Positions 43,737 to 52,882 are shown, counted from the first letter of the stretch. The stretch is 64,000 bases of DNA from Deltaproteobacteria bacterium (GCA_016792625.1 JAEUKK010000160.1:1-64000), one strand, 5' to 3'. A program made the numbers and translations. Notes: a model not told the origin generated them from the letters alone.

Positions 43737-44044
43737 CCTCACCTCCGCGGGGTGTGTAGCCACGGCGGGGGGCGGCCTGGGGGCGGGTCGGTGACGTCGA
43801 CGGGGCGGCCCGGGGGCGCGCAGCGCCGGTCGATCCCCAGCAGCAGGGCGCCCCGGCGGCTGCGCCGCCGGCGGCCCTCGGGCTGGGCGCGCCGCTGCGC
43901 GGCTTGGTCGCTGCGCGACCGGCTGCGCCGCCCGCCCGCCGGCCTGGCGCCGCGAGGCGGCCCGCCCGCGGGCTATCTCGTCAGACAACCACGGCGGCCG
44001 CCCGCGCCCACCGCCCGCTGCCCCCGCTCCGCCGCCGAGGCCCC
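43737..44044. other. Intergenic region between divergent genes
   Basis: 308 bases mostly filled by copy 2 of the 115-base repeat (43846-43960). No clear promoter was seen for either gene. Confidence 0.5.
43846..43960. repeat. 115-base dispersed repeat, copy 2
   Basis: Matches 33161-33275 at 114 of 115 positions when compared base by base. It is in the same orientation, about 10.7 kb away. The two direct copies bracket the giant surface protein, paralogue 1, the lone ATPase and the phosphoesterase. Confidence 0.88.
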
Positions 44045-44599
44045 ATGCGTCCCCCGCGCCCCGCCCGCCCCGATGAGGCCCCCGCCCTCGCCGCCCTGGC
44101 CGAAGAGACCTTCCGCGCCACCTTCGGCGCCGCCAACACCCGCGCAGACCTCGATCTGCACTGCGCCCGCGCCTATGGGCCCGCCCAACAGGCCGCCGAG
44201 CTGGCCGACCCCGCGCTGCTGACCCTGGTGGTCACCGAGGGCGAGGCCCTGGTCGCCTATGCCCAGCTGCGCCTCGGGGCCGCCGCGCCGGCCTGTGTGC
44301 GCGGCGCGCGCCCGGCCGAGCTCTGTCGGCTCTATGCCCTGCCCTCGCTGCACGGCCGCGGCGCCGGCCCCGCTCTGCTCACCGCCGGGCTGACCGCCGC
44401 CGCGGCGCGGGGCGCGGGCGTGGTCTGGCTCGGCGTCTGGGAGCACAACCCCCGCGCCCGCCACTTCTACGCCCGCGCGGGCTTCGTCGAGGTCGGCGCC
44501 CACACCTTCTGGTTGGGCACAGACCCCCAGCGTGACCTCATCCTGCAGCGGCCGGCGCCGGCCGAAGAGACCCCGAGTGACCCAAAGCACCCCGCCTGA
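44045..44599 (+). CDS. GNAT-family N-acetyltransferase
   Basis: 184 residues from ATG 44045. The GNAT core is present: LCRLYALPSLHGRGAGPALL (acetyl-CoA loop, R/Q-x-x-G-x-G/A type) and GVWEHNPRARHFYARAGFVEVG (the C-terminal motif B). The acceptor substrate is not visible. Its TGA stop lies inside the conserved first ten bases of a dispersed repeat element (CCGCCTGAGG), so the protein ends HPA. Confidence 0.88.
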   Translation: MRPPRPARPDEAPALAALAEETFRATFGAANTRADLDLHCARAYGPAQQAAELADPALLTLVVTEGEALVAYAQLRLGAAAPACVRGARPAELCRLYALPSLHGRGAGPALLTAGLTAAAARGAGVVWLGVWEHNPRARHFYARAGFVEVGAHTFWLGTDPQRDLILQRPAPAEETPSDPKHPA

Positions 44600-44755
44600 G
44601 GCACCCAGAGGGCGGCGCAGCCGGCCGGGCCCCGCCCGGCGGAGGGGGCCCGCCGCGGACCTTGGCCGCGGCGGACCGGCCCCCGAACCCCGGCGGGGGC
44701 CGACCCGGAGCGCAGCGGAGGGGCAGGCCCAGCCGCTCGTCTTTGGTCGGGCCTA
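44591..44755 (+). repeat. R1 dispersed element, copy A
   Basis: Starts CCGCCTGAGG, then GAGGGCGGCGCAGCCGGCC and a run of GC-rich stems (GCCCCGCCCGGC, CCGCGG...CCGCGG, CCCCCG...CGGGGG) ending GGAGGGGCAGGCCC. Copies B, C and D share this order with few changes; A and B are alike for another 20 bases. The remainder of 44,600-45,057 holds nothing recognisable. Confidence 0.88.
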
Positions 44756-45057
44756 TATCAGCGGCGCTCGGTGACCGTCGCGCGCCCGGCGGGGAGGAGC
44801 CGGTCAGCTCCACCCCTTCCCCGCCGAGGGCCGCTGCGCTTGACGCGCCCACCCTCTACCACTAAACACCCGTCCCACGCACAGCTCCACCCCCGAGAGG
44901 CCCCCTTGCCCACCCGCTCCCCTGCCCTGCCCCCGCCGGGCCCCGCGGCGGCACCTCGGCCCGCCGGGGCCTCCCCAGCAGCGCGGCAGCGACGGGCCCC
45001 GGGCTCTCACCCCGACCGGGGCGGTCACGCCCCGCGCCGCTCCACGGCCGCCGCGCG

Positions 45058-46298
45058 GTGCCCGTGAGCGCCGTCGACCTGCGCGCGCGCGCGATGCAGC
45101 TCGGCCTGCTCGTGCTCCTCAGCGCCCTGGCGGGCGCGCTGGTCGGGATGGACCGCCCCTTGCTCGGCGGCCTGCGCGCGCTCCACATCGGTCAGCAGGT
45201 CAACACGCCCGCGCTCGGGTTCCTGGCGGTCCTGGGCCTGTGCACCGCGCTCAGCGCCTACGCCGCCGGTCGGGGGGCTGACCGATGGGGGCGGCGCCCG
45301 GTGCTCATCGCGGGGGGGTGATGGTCGCGCCCCTGCCCTTCCTGCTCATGGGAGTGTCGAGCTGGGGCTGGTTCCACGCGGCCAACGTGATGCTGGGCCT
45401 GAGTCACGGCCTCATCGGGTCCGCCACCCTGATCTGGATGATCGACCTCGCTGGCCCGGCGCGGCGCGGCTGGGCGGCGGGGCTCCACGGGGCCGCCGGC
45501 GCGGGGGCCATGGCCCTCTCGGCCCACGTCATCCGCGGCATGGTCGCCGGGCAATGCCTGCGCCCCAACACGCCGCTGGCCGTGGGCGTCGGCTATGTGC
45601 TGCTGGGCGCTGTGCTCGTGGCGACCCTCTCGCGCCAGCCCGGCCCCATCGCCGCGCCGGCGCCCGCCGCCGCCGAGGGCCCGCTCGACCGACAGGGCGC
45701 CGGCCAGCGCTCCGCCGACACGAGCGGGCGCCAGCCTGCGCTCGGCGCGCTCGACCTCGCTGGCTTCGTCCACAAGTCCATCGACGGCATGGCCTGGGGC
45801 CTGCTGTCGCGGGCGGTTCTGTCCGACGGCCTCGACCGCGCGACCGTCGGCGCCCTCTTGGTCGTTTACCCCGTTACGGCCGGGCTGGGTCAGCTGCTCG
45901 GCGGCGCGCTGTCGGACCGGGTGGGCCGTCGCCCCCTTATCCTGGGGGGTATGGTGGCGCAGGCGCTGGCCATCGTCGGGGTGGCCGCGGCAGACGCCCC
46001 CTGGGCCCACGCCGCCGCCGCCGCCCTGCTCGGCCTCGGCGCCGCCGCCCTCAGCCCCGCGCTGCTCGCCGCAGTCAGCGACCTCGCGGCGCCCGCGCGG
46101 CGGGCCTCGGCCATCGGCGCCCACCGCCTGTGGCGAGAGCTGGGTTTTGTGGCCGGCGCGGTGCTCGCCGTCCTTTCGGCCGAGGCGGTGGGGACGTCGG
46201 CCACGCTGTTGGTCGGCGGGGGGATCGCCTTGGGCGGCGGGCTGTGGGTGGGTGTGCGCGTGTGGGGATGGGGCGGCGGAGGTGCTGATCTGGGGTGA
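45058..46298 (+). pseudogene. MFS transporter with a frameshift at a G7 tract
   Basis: The first part (45058-45321, GTG start) encodes two to three membrane helices and ends with the MFS loop GRGADRWGRRPVLIAGG then TGA. The rest lies one frame over (to 46298) and starts in mid-helix with VMVAPLPFLLMG. A second MFS loop GALSDRVGRRPLILGG and six more helices follow. Adding one G to the run at 45312-45318 restores a single protein of about 413 residues. Possible explanations are mutation, phase variation at the G tract, or a sequencing error. Substrate unknown. Confidence 0.8.
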
Positions 46299-46312
46299 AC
46301 GGCGGGGCGGAC

Positions 46313-46584
46313 GGGCTCCTCCGGCCTGTGGGGCGAGGCCGGCGCCCTGGATCAGCTGCTCCTCCGCCCTGTCCGACCGGCCCGACGCGCCGGATCACCT
46401 GCTCCTCCGGCCTGTCCGACCGGCCGGACGCGCTGGATCACCTGCTCCTCCGCCCTGTCGGGATGACCGGACGCGCCGGATCAGCTGCTCCTCCGCCCCG
46501 TCGGGCGGGCCGGACGCCCTCGATCAGCTGCTCCTCCGGCCTGTGGGGCAGGCCCCACGCGCTCGATCATCGGCTCCGCTGCAG
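46313..46584 (+). repeat. 43-base hairpin tandem array upstream of the ATPase-NACHT pair
   Basis: GCTCCTCC recurs at 46315, 46358, 46401, 46444, 46487 and 46530, with a degenerate unit at 46573: a strict 43-base period. Each unit has a constant part (GGATCAGCTGCTCCTCCGSC) and a 16-base hairpin window whose arms vary together: GTCCG/CGGAC in unit 3, GTGGGGC/GCCCCAC in unit 6, with single mismatches in others. It fills most of 46,299-46,666 and is followed by GGTTAGCC (46638-46645). Confidence 0.85.
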
Positions 46585-46666
46585 CCAGCGCACCTGGGCC
46601 CCCCGCGCGCGTCTGCGCCGCGCCCCCCGCATCGCACGGTTAGCCGGGCCGCAAGAGAGGACCTCG

Positions 46667-48043
46667 ATGTACGACCGCGACGCAATCAAGCGCTTCACCA
46701 AGGCCTTCCACCCCTTCCGCGACCTGACCGTCGATGAGATAAGGACGCTCGCGGTCCACCGTGTCGATGACCAGCGGGACCGGATCCTCTTCGCGCTCCA
46801 ATCCGCGGCCGACCCTGGCTCGGTGCGGCTGCTGCTCGCCGGGCCCCGCGGTGTGGGCAAGTCGCAGACGCTCCGGTCGATCGCCTCGGCCTTGAGCGTG
46901 GTGCCGCCGACGGGGGCGCCCAGCGACGCCTTCGTGCCGGTGGTGATCGACATCGGCGCCGAGCTGCCCAAGCAGTGCACCACGGCGGCTTGGCTGCCCC
47001 GGCTGCTCGCGGCGGTGCGGGCCATGCGGATCGAGTGGGGCGAGCCGGTCAACCTCGCCGAGCCGGCGAGCGTCGGAGCGTTTGGTCTGCGCGGCTGGTT
47101 CTCGAAGCTGGTGACCGCGCTGCCCAAGGCGGGGGTGATGCTCACCCTGGTCGAGCTGGGACTGCGGGCCGCCGCGCCGGACGATCCCGCCCTTGAAGCG
47201 GCGGCGGCCACCACAAAGCGCGCCCGCGAGGCGCTTGACCAGATCGGTGAAGCCGGCCGCGTCGCCGCGGCGCACGCGCCAGCGCCGCCTGAGCTGCGGC
47301 TGCTCATCGACGACCTCGCCACCGAGGTCCAGGCCCTGTCCACGGCCGCGGGCCGGCCCGTCGCCCTGCTGCTCGACGGCCTCGACAAGCGACCGACCGC
47401 CGAGGCGGTCTTTGAGGCGCTGAGCGACGTGGACCTGCTCACCGTGCTGCCCTGCGCCCTCGTGCTGACCGGCCCCACGGCGCTGACCGTCGACCAGCGG
47501 TTCGGGGCGCAGCTGGTCCCGGGGGCCATGCGGTCCTACCTGCTGCCCGTGATGCATGTGGTGGCCCGTGACGGCACCATCGACCCCGTGGGCGCTCAGG
47601 CGATGGTTGAGCTGTTCCGGCGCCGGTGGGACGGCGCGCAGCTCGGGCCCTGCCCTTTTGGCGACGAGGCGCTCTGCGCGCTCGCCCGCTGGTCGAGCGG
47701 CCTGCCGCGGACCTTCTTGGAGCTGGTCAACGAGACCTACCGTGTCGTCGCGATGCGCCACGCCGCCGAGGTCACCGACGCTGATATCGAAGAAGCGGTG
47801 CGCCAGAGCCGCCACCCCCTTGAGGCCACCCTCAACGCGGCGACCGCGAGGACCCTAACCGAGGCCCTCAGGACGGGGGTGGTGCCCACCGGCGAGGTCC
47901 ACGCCGACCTGTTGATGAACAACCTGCTCATCACACGCCTCAACGGCGCGACCTGGTGCCGCCCCAACGAGCTGCTCATCCCGCTGCTCGAAGAGCTCGC
48001 GCGACGGACCGCTCCGACCGACCCCGGGGCCCGGCAGCCATGA
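46667..48043 (+). CDS. P-loop ATPase paired with a NACHT protein
   Basis: 458 residues from ATG 46667 (AGAGAGG upstream). N-terminal RDAIKRFTKAFHPF precedes Walker A GPRGVGKSQT (near residue 62-71) and Walker B VALLLDGLDKRP. The C-terminal third has helical sequence (RWSSGLPRTFLELVNETYR) like the winged-helix end of STAND or ORC-type ATPases. Its stop overlaps the NACHT start (ATGA), so the two are probably made together. The repeat array and GGTTAGCC box lie upstream. No named defence system recognised; a two-gene anti-phage module is inferred. Confidence 0.75.
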   Translation: MYDRDAIKRFTKAFHPFRDLTVDEIRTLAVHRVDDQRDRILFALQSAADPGSVRLLLAGPRGVGKSQTLRSIASALSVVPPTGAPSDAFVPVVIDIGAELPKQCTTAAWLPRLLAAVRAMRIEWGEPVNLAEPASVGAFGLRGWFSKLVTALPKAGVMLTLVELGLRAAAPDDPALEAAAATTKRAREALDQIGEAGRVAAAHAPAPPELRLLIDDLATEVQALSTAAGRPVALLLDGLDKRPTAEAVFEALSDVDLLTVLPCALVLTGPTALTVDQRFGAQLVPGAMRSYLLPVMHVVARDGTIDPVGAQAMVELFRRRWDGAQLGPCPFGDEALCALARWSSGLPRTFLELVNETYRVVAMRHAAEVTDADIEEAVRQSRHPLEATLNAATARTLTEALRTGVVPTGEVHADLLMNNLLITRLNGATWCRPNELLIPLLEELARRTAPTDPGARQP

Positions 48044-50328
48044 GCGCGGCCGCCACCGACTACGACCTCGACCCCCTGGCCGACCGCCTCTGCACGGCGC
48101 TCGACCACAACGAGGGCCTCATGGTGACCGCCGTCGTGGAGGTCCCGGCGCCGGCCCCGCCCGCCCTGCTCATGGCGCTCCTCGCCGACATTGAGCAGCG
48201 CATCGCTGCAGCCTTGGGCGCGGCGCTGCCACACGCACGAATGCACGCCATCTGGCCCGGCGAAGAGACCGAAGACCTGCTCTCGGCGCTGAACGGCAGC
48301 CGCGACGTGCTCAAGCGCTTCTGCCCCCTGGTGCTGCTGCTCATCGAAGATGGCGAGCAGCTGCGCTGGCTGCGCGCGCGCACGCCCGACCTGCTCTCGT
48401 CGATCACCGTCTCGGCGCGGTTGGAGCCCCGACCCACCGCGCTTGACCCAGAGACCGTCTGGGCGCGCATCGACGCCCACCAGCACAAAACCCTGGGGAC
48501 GGTGCGCTTGAGCGGCCTCGTGCCCCACCAGACCGCGGTGCAGGGCCTTAGGCTGGATCGGGTATACCTCAGACGAACGACGCTTCGGATCGCGGACCAG
48601 GGCGGCGCGCTGCAGCTCATCGTCGGCGAGCCGGGCTCGGGCAAGTCGACCCTGCTCAAGGCGCGCGCGCTGGGCCTCGAGGGGGGCGACAGCGCGGGCG
48701 CCGCCCCCGCGCGCGGGCTCTTTCTCCCCCTCTCTGCCTGGTCTGAGGCGAACCGGCGCCGCTCTACCCCCCTCGACGCGTGGGTCCGCGACACGATGAG
48801 CGCGATGGCGGGAGTCCAGGCGGTGAAGCTGGCGGGGCTCTTGTCGGGCGCGACGCTGCTGCTCGACGGGCTCGACGAGGTCGCGCACCTCACGGATCGC
48901 CGACGACTGCTCGACGAGGCGCAGGCGCTGACGCGCGCCTACCCCGACCTGCACATTGTCGTCAGCGGGCGCGAGCTCGTGCTCGAGCAGCTGCTCGTCG
49001 ACCACCGCCGCGCGTGGACGCTGGTCCGCCTCGGGGATATCCGGCCAGGCGAGGCCCGCCGCCTCATGTGGGTGACGCTGGCCGCATGGCATGATCTGCC
49101 GGCAGATGGCCCGCTGCCCCCTGAGGTCGAGGGCCGCGCGCAGCACGCCAGAACCAGCCCCGCGTTCAAGACGCTGGCCCACAGCCCGCTGCTCGTGACC
49201 TTCTACACCGTCTTGATGGAGCTGCAGCGTGAGCCGCCCGCCCACATCCCCTCCCTCTACCACGCGCTTGTCGAGATGCTGGTGGTCAACTGGCAGGCGA
49301 TGCGCAGCACCAGCGGCGCCCGCCTCTCGCGGGCCGAGGCCTACCGCACCCTCGCCCCGCTCGGCTGGGGCCTCGTCGAGGCCGGCGCGGTGGGCCTGCA
49401 CAAAGCCGAGCTGTTGGCGCGCCTGATGGACGCCGACACCTTGAGCGCCCCCGGGCCGGAACGCGAGGCCGCGGCCCGCCGCCGGCTCACCCAGCTCAGC
49501 GAAGACTCGGCCTTGCTCATGGTTGAAGACGGGCGCTGGCGCTTTCACCACCAGACGATCGCCGAGTTCCTCGCCGCCCGCGCCGCGCTGCAAGAGCCGG
49601 CGGTCGCGGCGGCCCTCGAAGCTGAGCCCTACCTGCCCCAGCGCCAGCAGACCGTCGCCTTCGCGGTGTCGATGGTGCTCGACGTCGACCCGCGGGATGA
49701 CCTCGCCGCGCGCTGGCTCGACGCCCTCGACCGCAAGGCGAGGCGCCCCGGCGTCTATGACGCGAAGATCCCCAGCACCCTCTCTGCGGTGCTCGTGCAC
49801 GCGCGCGGCCTGCCCGCCAGCCGCCGCGCGGCCCTCACCGGCCACCTCGCCCGGGTGACCTTCACCCAAAAGCTGAGCCCCTGGCAGCGTGACCTCGCGG
49901 TCGGCGCCTGGGCGGCGGCGGCGCGGGCCCAGGCCATCCCCACCGAGGCCCTCGAGGCCCTCGCCGACGACCGCGAGGCCCAACACACCATTGGTGAGGC
50001 GCTTGTTGCGCTCGTCGGCACGGAAGAACCCCAGCTCGCGCGCTGGCTGCGGACGGATAAGCAAGTGGGTCATGCCTGGCTCGCGCGCTGGCTCGCCGAC
50101 CCCGCGCCCGAGCAACGCGCGTGCGCATGGCTCGCTGTGGCCTGGACGGGGAGCTTGAACCACAAGAAGCTAAAGCGATGGGACCGCATGGTGTGGACGC
50201 TGGTGAGGCAATTGCTGCCCATACAGATGGGAGTACTCAAACAGATCGGAGTATTCAAACCTCGACGGCGAATCTCACTGCCGGCCCCCTTTGCCACGTT
50301 CGGCGCACCGTCAACGCCCCCCGCCTGA
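48040..50328 (+). CDS. bNACHT-like NTPase
   Basis: 762 residues from ATG 48040. Residues 1-150 form a separate N-terminal domain (PLADRLCTALDHNEGLMV, CPLVLLLIEDGEQLRWL). The NACHT module has Walker A GEPGSGKSTLLKA near 196-208, Walker B TLLLDGLDEVA near 272-282 and VVSGREL. WRFHHQTIAEFLAARAA is a typical NACHT winged-helix motif. Helical repeats follow. Bacterial NACHT proteins are known anti-phage sensors. The last 40 codons are less GC-rich and contain an 18-base tandem duplication. The stop lies inside dispersed element R1. Confidence 0.82.
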   Translation: MSAAATDYDLDPLADRLCTALDHNEGLMVTAVVEVPAPAPPALLMALLADIEQRIAAALGAALPHARMHAIWPGEETEDLLSALNGSRDVLKRFCPLVLLLIEDGEQLRWLRARTPDLLSSITVSARLEPRPTALDPETVWARIDAHQHKTLGTVRLSGLVPHQTAVQGLRLDRVYLRRTTLRIADQGGALQLIVGEPGSGKSTLLKARALGLEGGDSAGAAPARGLFLPLSAWSEANRRRSTPLDAWVRDTMSAMAGVQAVKLAGLLSGATLLLDGLDEVAHLTDRRRLLDEAQALTRAYPDLHIVVSGRELVLEQLLVDHRRAWTLVRLGDIRPGEARRLMWVTLAAWHDLPADGPLPPEVEGRAQHARTSPAFKTLAHSPLLVTFYTVLMELQREPPAHIPSLYHALVEMLVVNWQAMRSTSGARLSRAEAYRTLAPLGWGLVEAGAVGLHKAELLARLMDADTLSAPGPEREAAARRRLTQLSEDSALLMVEDGRWRFHHQTIAEFLAARAALQEPAVAAALEAEPYLPQRQQTVAFAVSMVLDVDPRDDLAARWLDALDRKARRPGVYDAKIPSTLSAVLVHARGLPASRRAALTGHLARVTFTQKLSPWQRDLAVGAWAAAARAQAIPTEALEALADDREAQHTIGEALVALVGTEEPQLARWLRTDKQVGHAWLARWLADPAPEQRACAWLAVAWTGSLNHKKLKRWDRMVWTLVRQLLPIQMGVLKQIGVFKPRRRISLPAPFATFGAPSTPPA
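50214..50259 (+). repeat. 18-base tandem duplication near the NACHT C-terminus
   Basis: Two adjacent copies of ACAGATSGGAGTAYTCAA encode QMGVLK and QIGVFK in an AT-richer end of the gene. The local composition differs from the rest of the gene. Confidence 0.6.
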
Positions 50329-50498
50329 GGCCGCCGGAGGGCGGCGCAGCCGGCCGGGCCCCGCCCGGCGGAGGGGGCCCGCCGCGGACCTTGGCCGCGG
50401 CGGAACCGCCCCCGAACCCCGGCGGGGGCCGACCCGGAGCGCAGCGGAGGGGCAGGCCCAGCCGCTCGTCTATGGTCGGGCCCAGATCAGCGGCGCCC
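50320..50498 (+). repeat. R1 dispersed element, copy B
   Basis: Same order and nearly the same sequence as copy A from CCGCCTGAGG through GGGGCAGGCCCAGCCGCTCGTC and on to GGTCGGGCC. It provides the NACHT stop codon (50326-50328) and ends against the 50501 gene stop. Confidence 0.88.
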
Positions 50499-50500
50499 GG

Positions 50501-51157
50501 CTACGCGATCCCCCGCACCACCAGCGCCCACCGCTGGTACAGCTCGCCCGCCGGCCCACCCGCGACCAGCTCGACGCAGCGGTCGAGGTGCATCAGCGCC
50601 TGCTTGAGCGCCACGGCGGCCTCTTTGGCCCCCGCCGCCCGGCTCGCCCCGACCCGGTGCGTGCCATCCTTGGCCAGGGTCGCCGCGCACCAGGCCCGCA
50701 GGTCGTCGCGCAGCTCTTCGAGCATGGGTGCGAGGCGCTCGGCCCCCGGCAGATCGAGGGCGTCTTGCAGCGCGTCGGCCAGCCGCTGGTACTCGGGCAC
50801 CTGGGCGCGGCCGTGCGGGCCGGTGACCGTGGCGAGCCCGGCGGGGAAGAGCCGCTCCGCCAGGTCCTCGGCGACCCCGAGGCCCAGCGCGGCCAGCCCT
50901 TCGAGCGCCCGGTGCAGCCCGCCGACCCGCCGGTCGAGGCTCAGCTCGGCCTCGCTGACCGACGCGGCCTCTGCCGAGAGCCGGGCCGTGGCCGCGCGGC
51001 GGCCGCCGACCTCTACGTCCAGCGCCACCGCGGCCTCTTCGACCGCGCGGGCGGCGTCGAGCACGGTGGCGTCGGTAAAGAGCTCGCGCGCGGCGGCGAC
51101 GAGAGGAGTAGCCAGCGCGAGCAGCGCGGCGCGGGACCGGTGGGCGTAGGCGGGCAT
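50501..51157 (-). CDS. Array-associated helical protein, paralogue 2
   Basis: 218 residues from ATG 51157, same length as paralogue 1 (39737-40393). Identical or nearly identical blocks: MPAYAHRSRAALLAL, TPLVAAARELFTD, VPEYQRLADA, LRDDLRAWCAATLAKD and RWALVVRGIA. Wholly helical, soluble, no motif recognised. A 43-base array lies 200 bases upstream in matching orientation. The ribosome site GGAGGTCC(C)G is also conserved with paralogue 1. Function unknown. Confidence 0.7.
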   Translation of the reverse strand: MPAYAHRSRAALLALATPLVAAARELFTDATVLDAARAVEEAAVALDVEVGGRRAATARLSAEAASVSEAELSLDRRVGGLHRALEGLAALGLGVAEDLAERLFPAGLATVTGPHGRAQVPEYQRLADALQDALDLPGAERLAPMLEELRDDLRAWCAATLAKDGTHRVGASRAAGAKEAAVALKQALMHLDRCVELVAGGPAGELYQRWALVVRGIA

Positions 51158-51362
51158 CGGGACCTCCGCAACCAGTGGACCACAGGGGTGCAAGGCGGGC
51201 GGTGAGGTGCTGCTCCGGCACGGGCTCTTGGGCGTCGTGCGACGGTTTAGGGCGTGGCGCGCGCCCTGGCGCGGGGTCTGATCGGGGGTGCGCCGGAGAT
51301 CGGGGCGCGCGGGCAAGCTGCTGATCCGCTTTGCCACGGGGCGCGGGCGGGGCGGAGGCGGT

Positions 51363-51670
51363 GGTGATCCGCGGGCCTCCGCGTGTCGGACGGGTTGAGG
51401 GAGGAGCTGATCCGCGGTGTTGGGCGCACCCGACAGGCTGAAGGAGCTGCTGATCCAGCCTGTCCGGCGCGCCCGACGAGACGAAGGAGGTGCTGATCGG
51501 AGGTGTCCGTCGGCCCCGACGGGCTGAAGGAGCTGCTGATCCGCCCAGTCCAGCGCGCCCCACGGGCTGAAGGAGCTGCTGATCCGCCGTGTCGGGCGGG
51601 GCCAACGCACTGGAGGAGCTGCTGATCCGCCGTGTCGGACCGGGCCGACGCGCTGGAGGAGCTGCGCCGG
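51363..51670 (-). repeat. 43-base hairpin tandem array, minus orientation
   Basis: GCTGATCC recurs at 51406, 51449, then about 51493, 51535, 51578 and 51621 (42-44 base spacing). On the minus strand the units read CTCCTCC...GTYGG-N6-CCGAC...GGATCAG, the same family as the arrays at 46313 and 56899. Stems include GTCGG/CCGAC and GTTGG/CCGAC. The array faces paralogue 2; the divergent neighbour is the broken GIY-YIG gene. With flanks it accounts for the 691-base gap 51158-51848. Confidence 0.8.
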
Positions 51671-51848
51671 GCCGGCCTCCGTCCGCCCCGCGCGCAGACG
51701 CACCCGCCCCGCCCACGGGCCGCGCCGCCCAACTCCACCCCTTCGCCGACGAGAACAGCGCCGCGCAGGCCGGCGCCGGACGGAGTGCTGCGCTCGGTGT
51801 AGCCTCGACTGGCCCGAGGCGCAGTAAGCCGCGGGCGTTGGAGGCGCA

Positions 51849-52770
51849 GTGGAGAAACAGCTTGGCGGCAACTATGACCACGCCACGGACCGTCCGGCGG
51901 TCCGCACGCTTGAAGGCTTGGGGCACTCCGCCGACGGGGTGCGGTTGGTTGACCTCGTGCGGCCATCGTCCAACCGGGCCCAGATCTCGGCTGGCGCCGG
52001 CCTCTACGCAATCTATGAGACCGGCGGCGCCGAAGAGCCCGTGTACAGTCAAGCGCAACCAGGTTGATGGCATCGAGAGTGGCCCCGGCGCGGGTAGGCG
52101 CCGTCAAGCGTCCGGCTGGCCTGATCAAGTAGATCGAGCGCGACTGTACATCGGCAAGTCGACCAATCTGCGCAGCCGCATCGGCCGGCTGCTCGGCGGG
52201 GCCCTGACCGGCGCCGAGGGCCACATCGCCGGCTGGCGAATCGGCAACGGCGACAAAAACACGGGAGACGCGCCCGTCCGGGTCGAGGTGATCGAGATCC
52301 ATTGGTGGCCCGACCTGGATCTGCACGGTGCGCGACGCGCGCCCGCGCCATCCGCGCAGGAGGCTGCGCTGATCAAACGACACAACCCGCAGCTGAACAC
52401 GCAGCACAGGAGCCATGTTGCCCACACACCCACGGACCTCAGCGACGAGCAGCTCAAGATTGCCATAAACACCGCGGCCGGTTGGCCGGCCGAAGCCGAC
52501 CCGTGCCACGTGACGCCATGGAACTTGGCCGGCTGGTCGGGCTGGTCTGCGCCTTGCACCTTCGCCGACACCGTCACCGTGTACATCGGCCGCGCGTCCG
52601 CCGGGGGCGGAGTGGGCCTCTGGGCCTACGAGGACGGATCACAGATTTTCCCCGAGGGAAAGGCGGGCGCGACAGTGCGCAAGCCCGAGCGCCTGGCTGC
52701 GAAGCTGACGGAGTGGAAGCTACTTCGTGATCGTCGCTACCCTGCCGCGGGCCCCGATCCCGCCCGCTGA
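51849..52770 (+). pseudogene. GIY-YIG nuclease-like gene split by a 97-base insertion
   Basis: From GTG 51849 one frame reads to GAGLYAIYETGGAEEPVY and then falls into TGA (52065-52067). The next frame resumes with YIGKSTNLRSRIGRLLGG. Together these give the GIY and YIG halves of a GIY-YIG nuclease, with conserved R/E positions downstream (EVIEIHWWP, SAQEAALIKRHNPQLN). Removing 52048-52144 plus one copy of TGTACA restores EPVYIGKS exactly. The C-terminal half (to 52770) contains a second VTVYIGRA stretch. The family cuts DNA and is found in mobile elements and defence. Confidence 0.8.
52042..52150. mobile_element. MITE-like 97-base insertion with TGTACA target duplication
   Basis: TGTACA occurs at 52042-52047 and 52145-52150. 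The 97 bases between begin GTCAAGCGC and end GAGCGCGAC. Comparing the first 21 bases with the reverse complement of the last 21 gives 13 matches, including GTC at the tip and TTGAT at positions 17-21, which fits worn terminal inverted repeats. It carries no gene and disrupts the GIY-YIG frame (+1). Confidence 0.65.
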
Positions 52771-52882
52771 CGGCGGCGCGCCACCGCGGCCCTGCCGGCC
52801 CCCGCTGACAACAACGACCGCGCCGCCCTGCCCGTCGCCGGCTTGCCGCGCCCTGTAGTATCGCCCCAGCAGGAGGGCAGCG

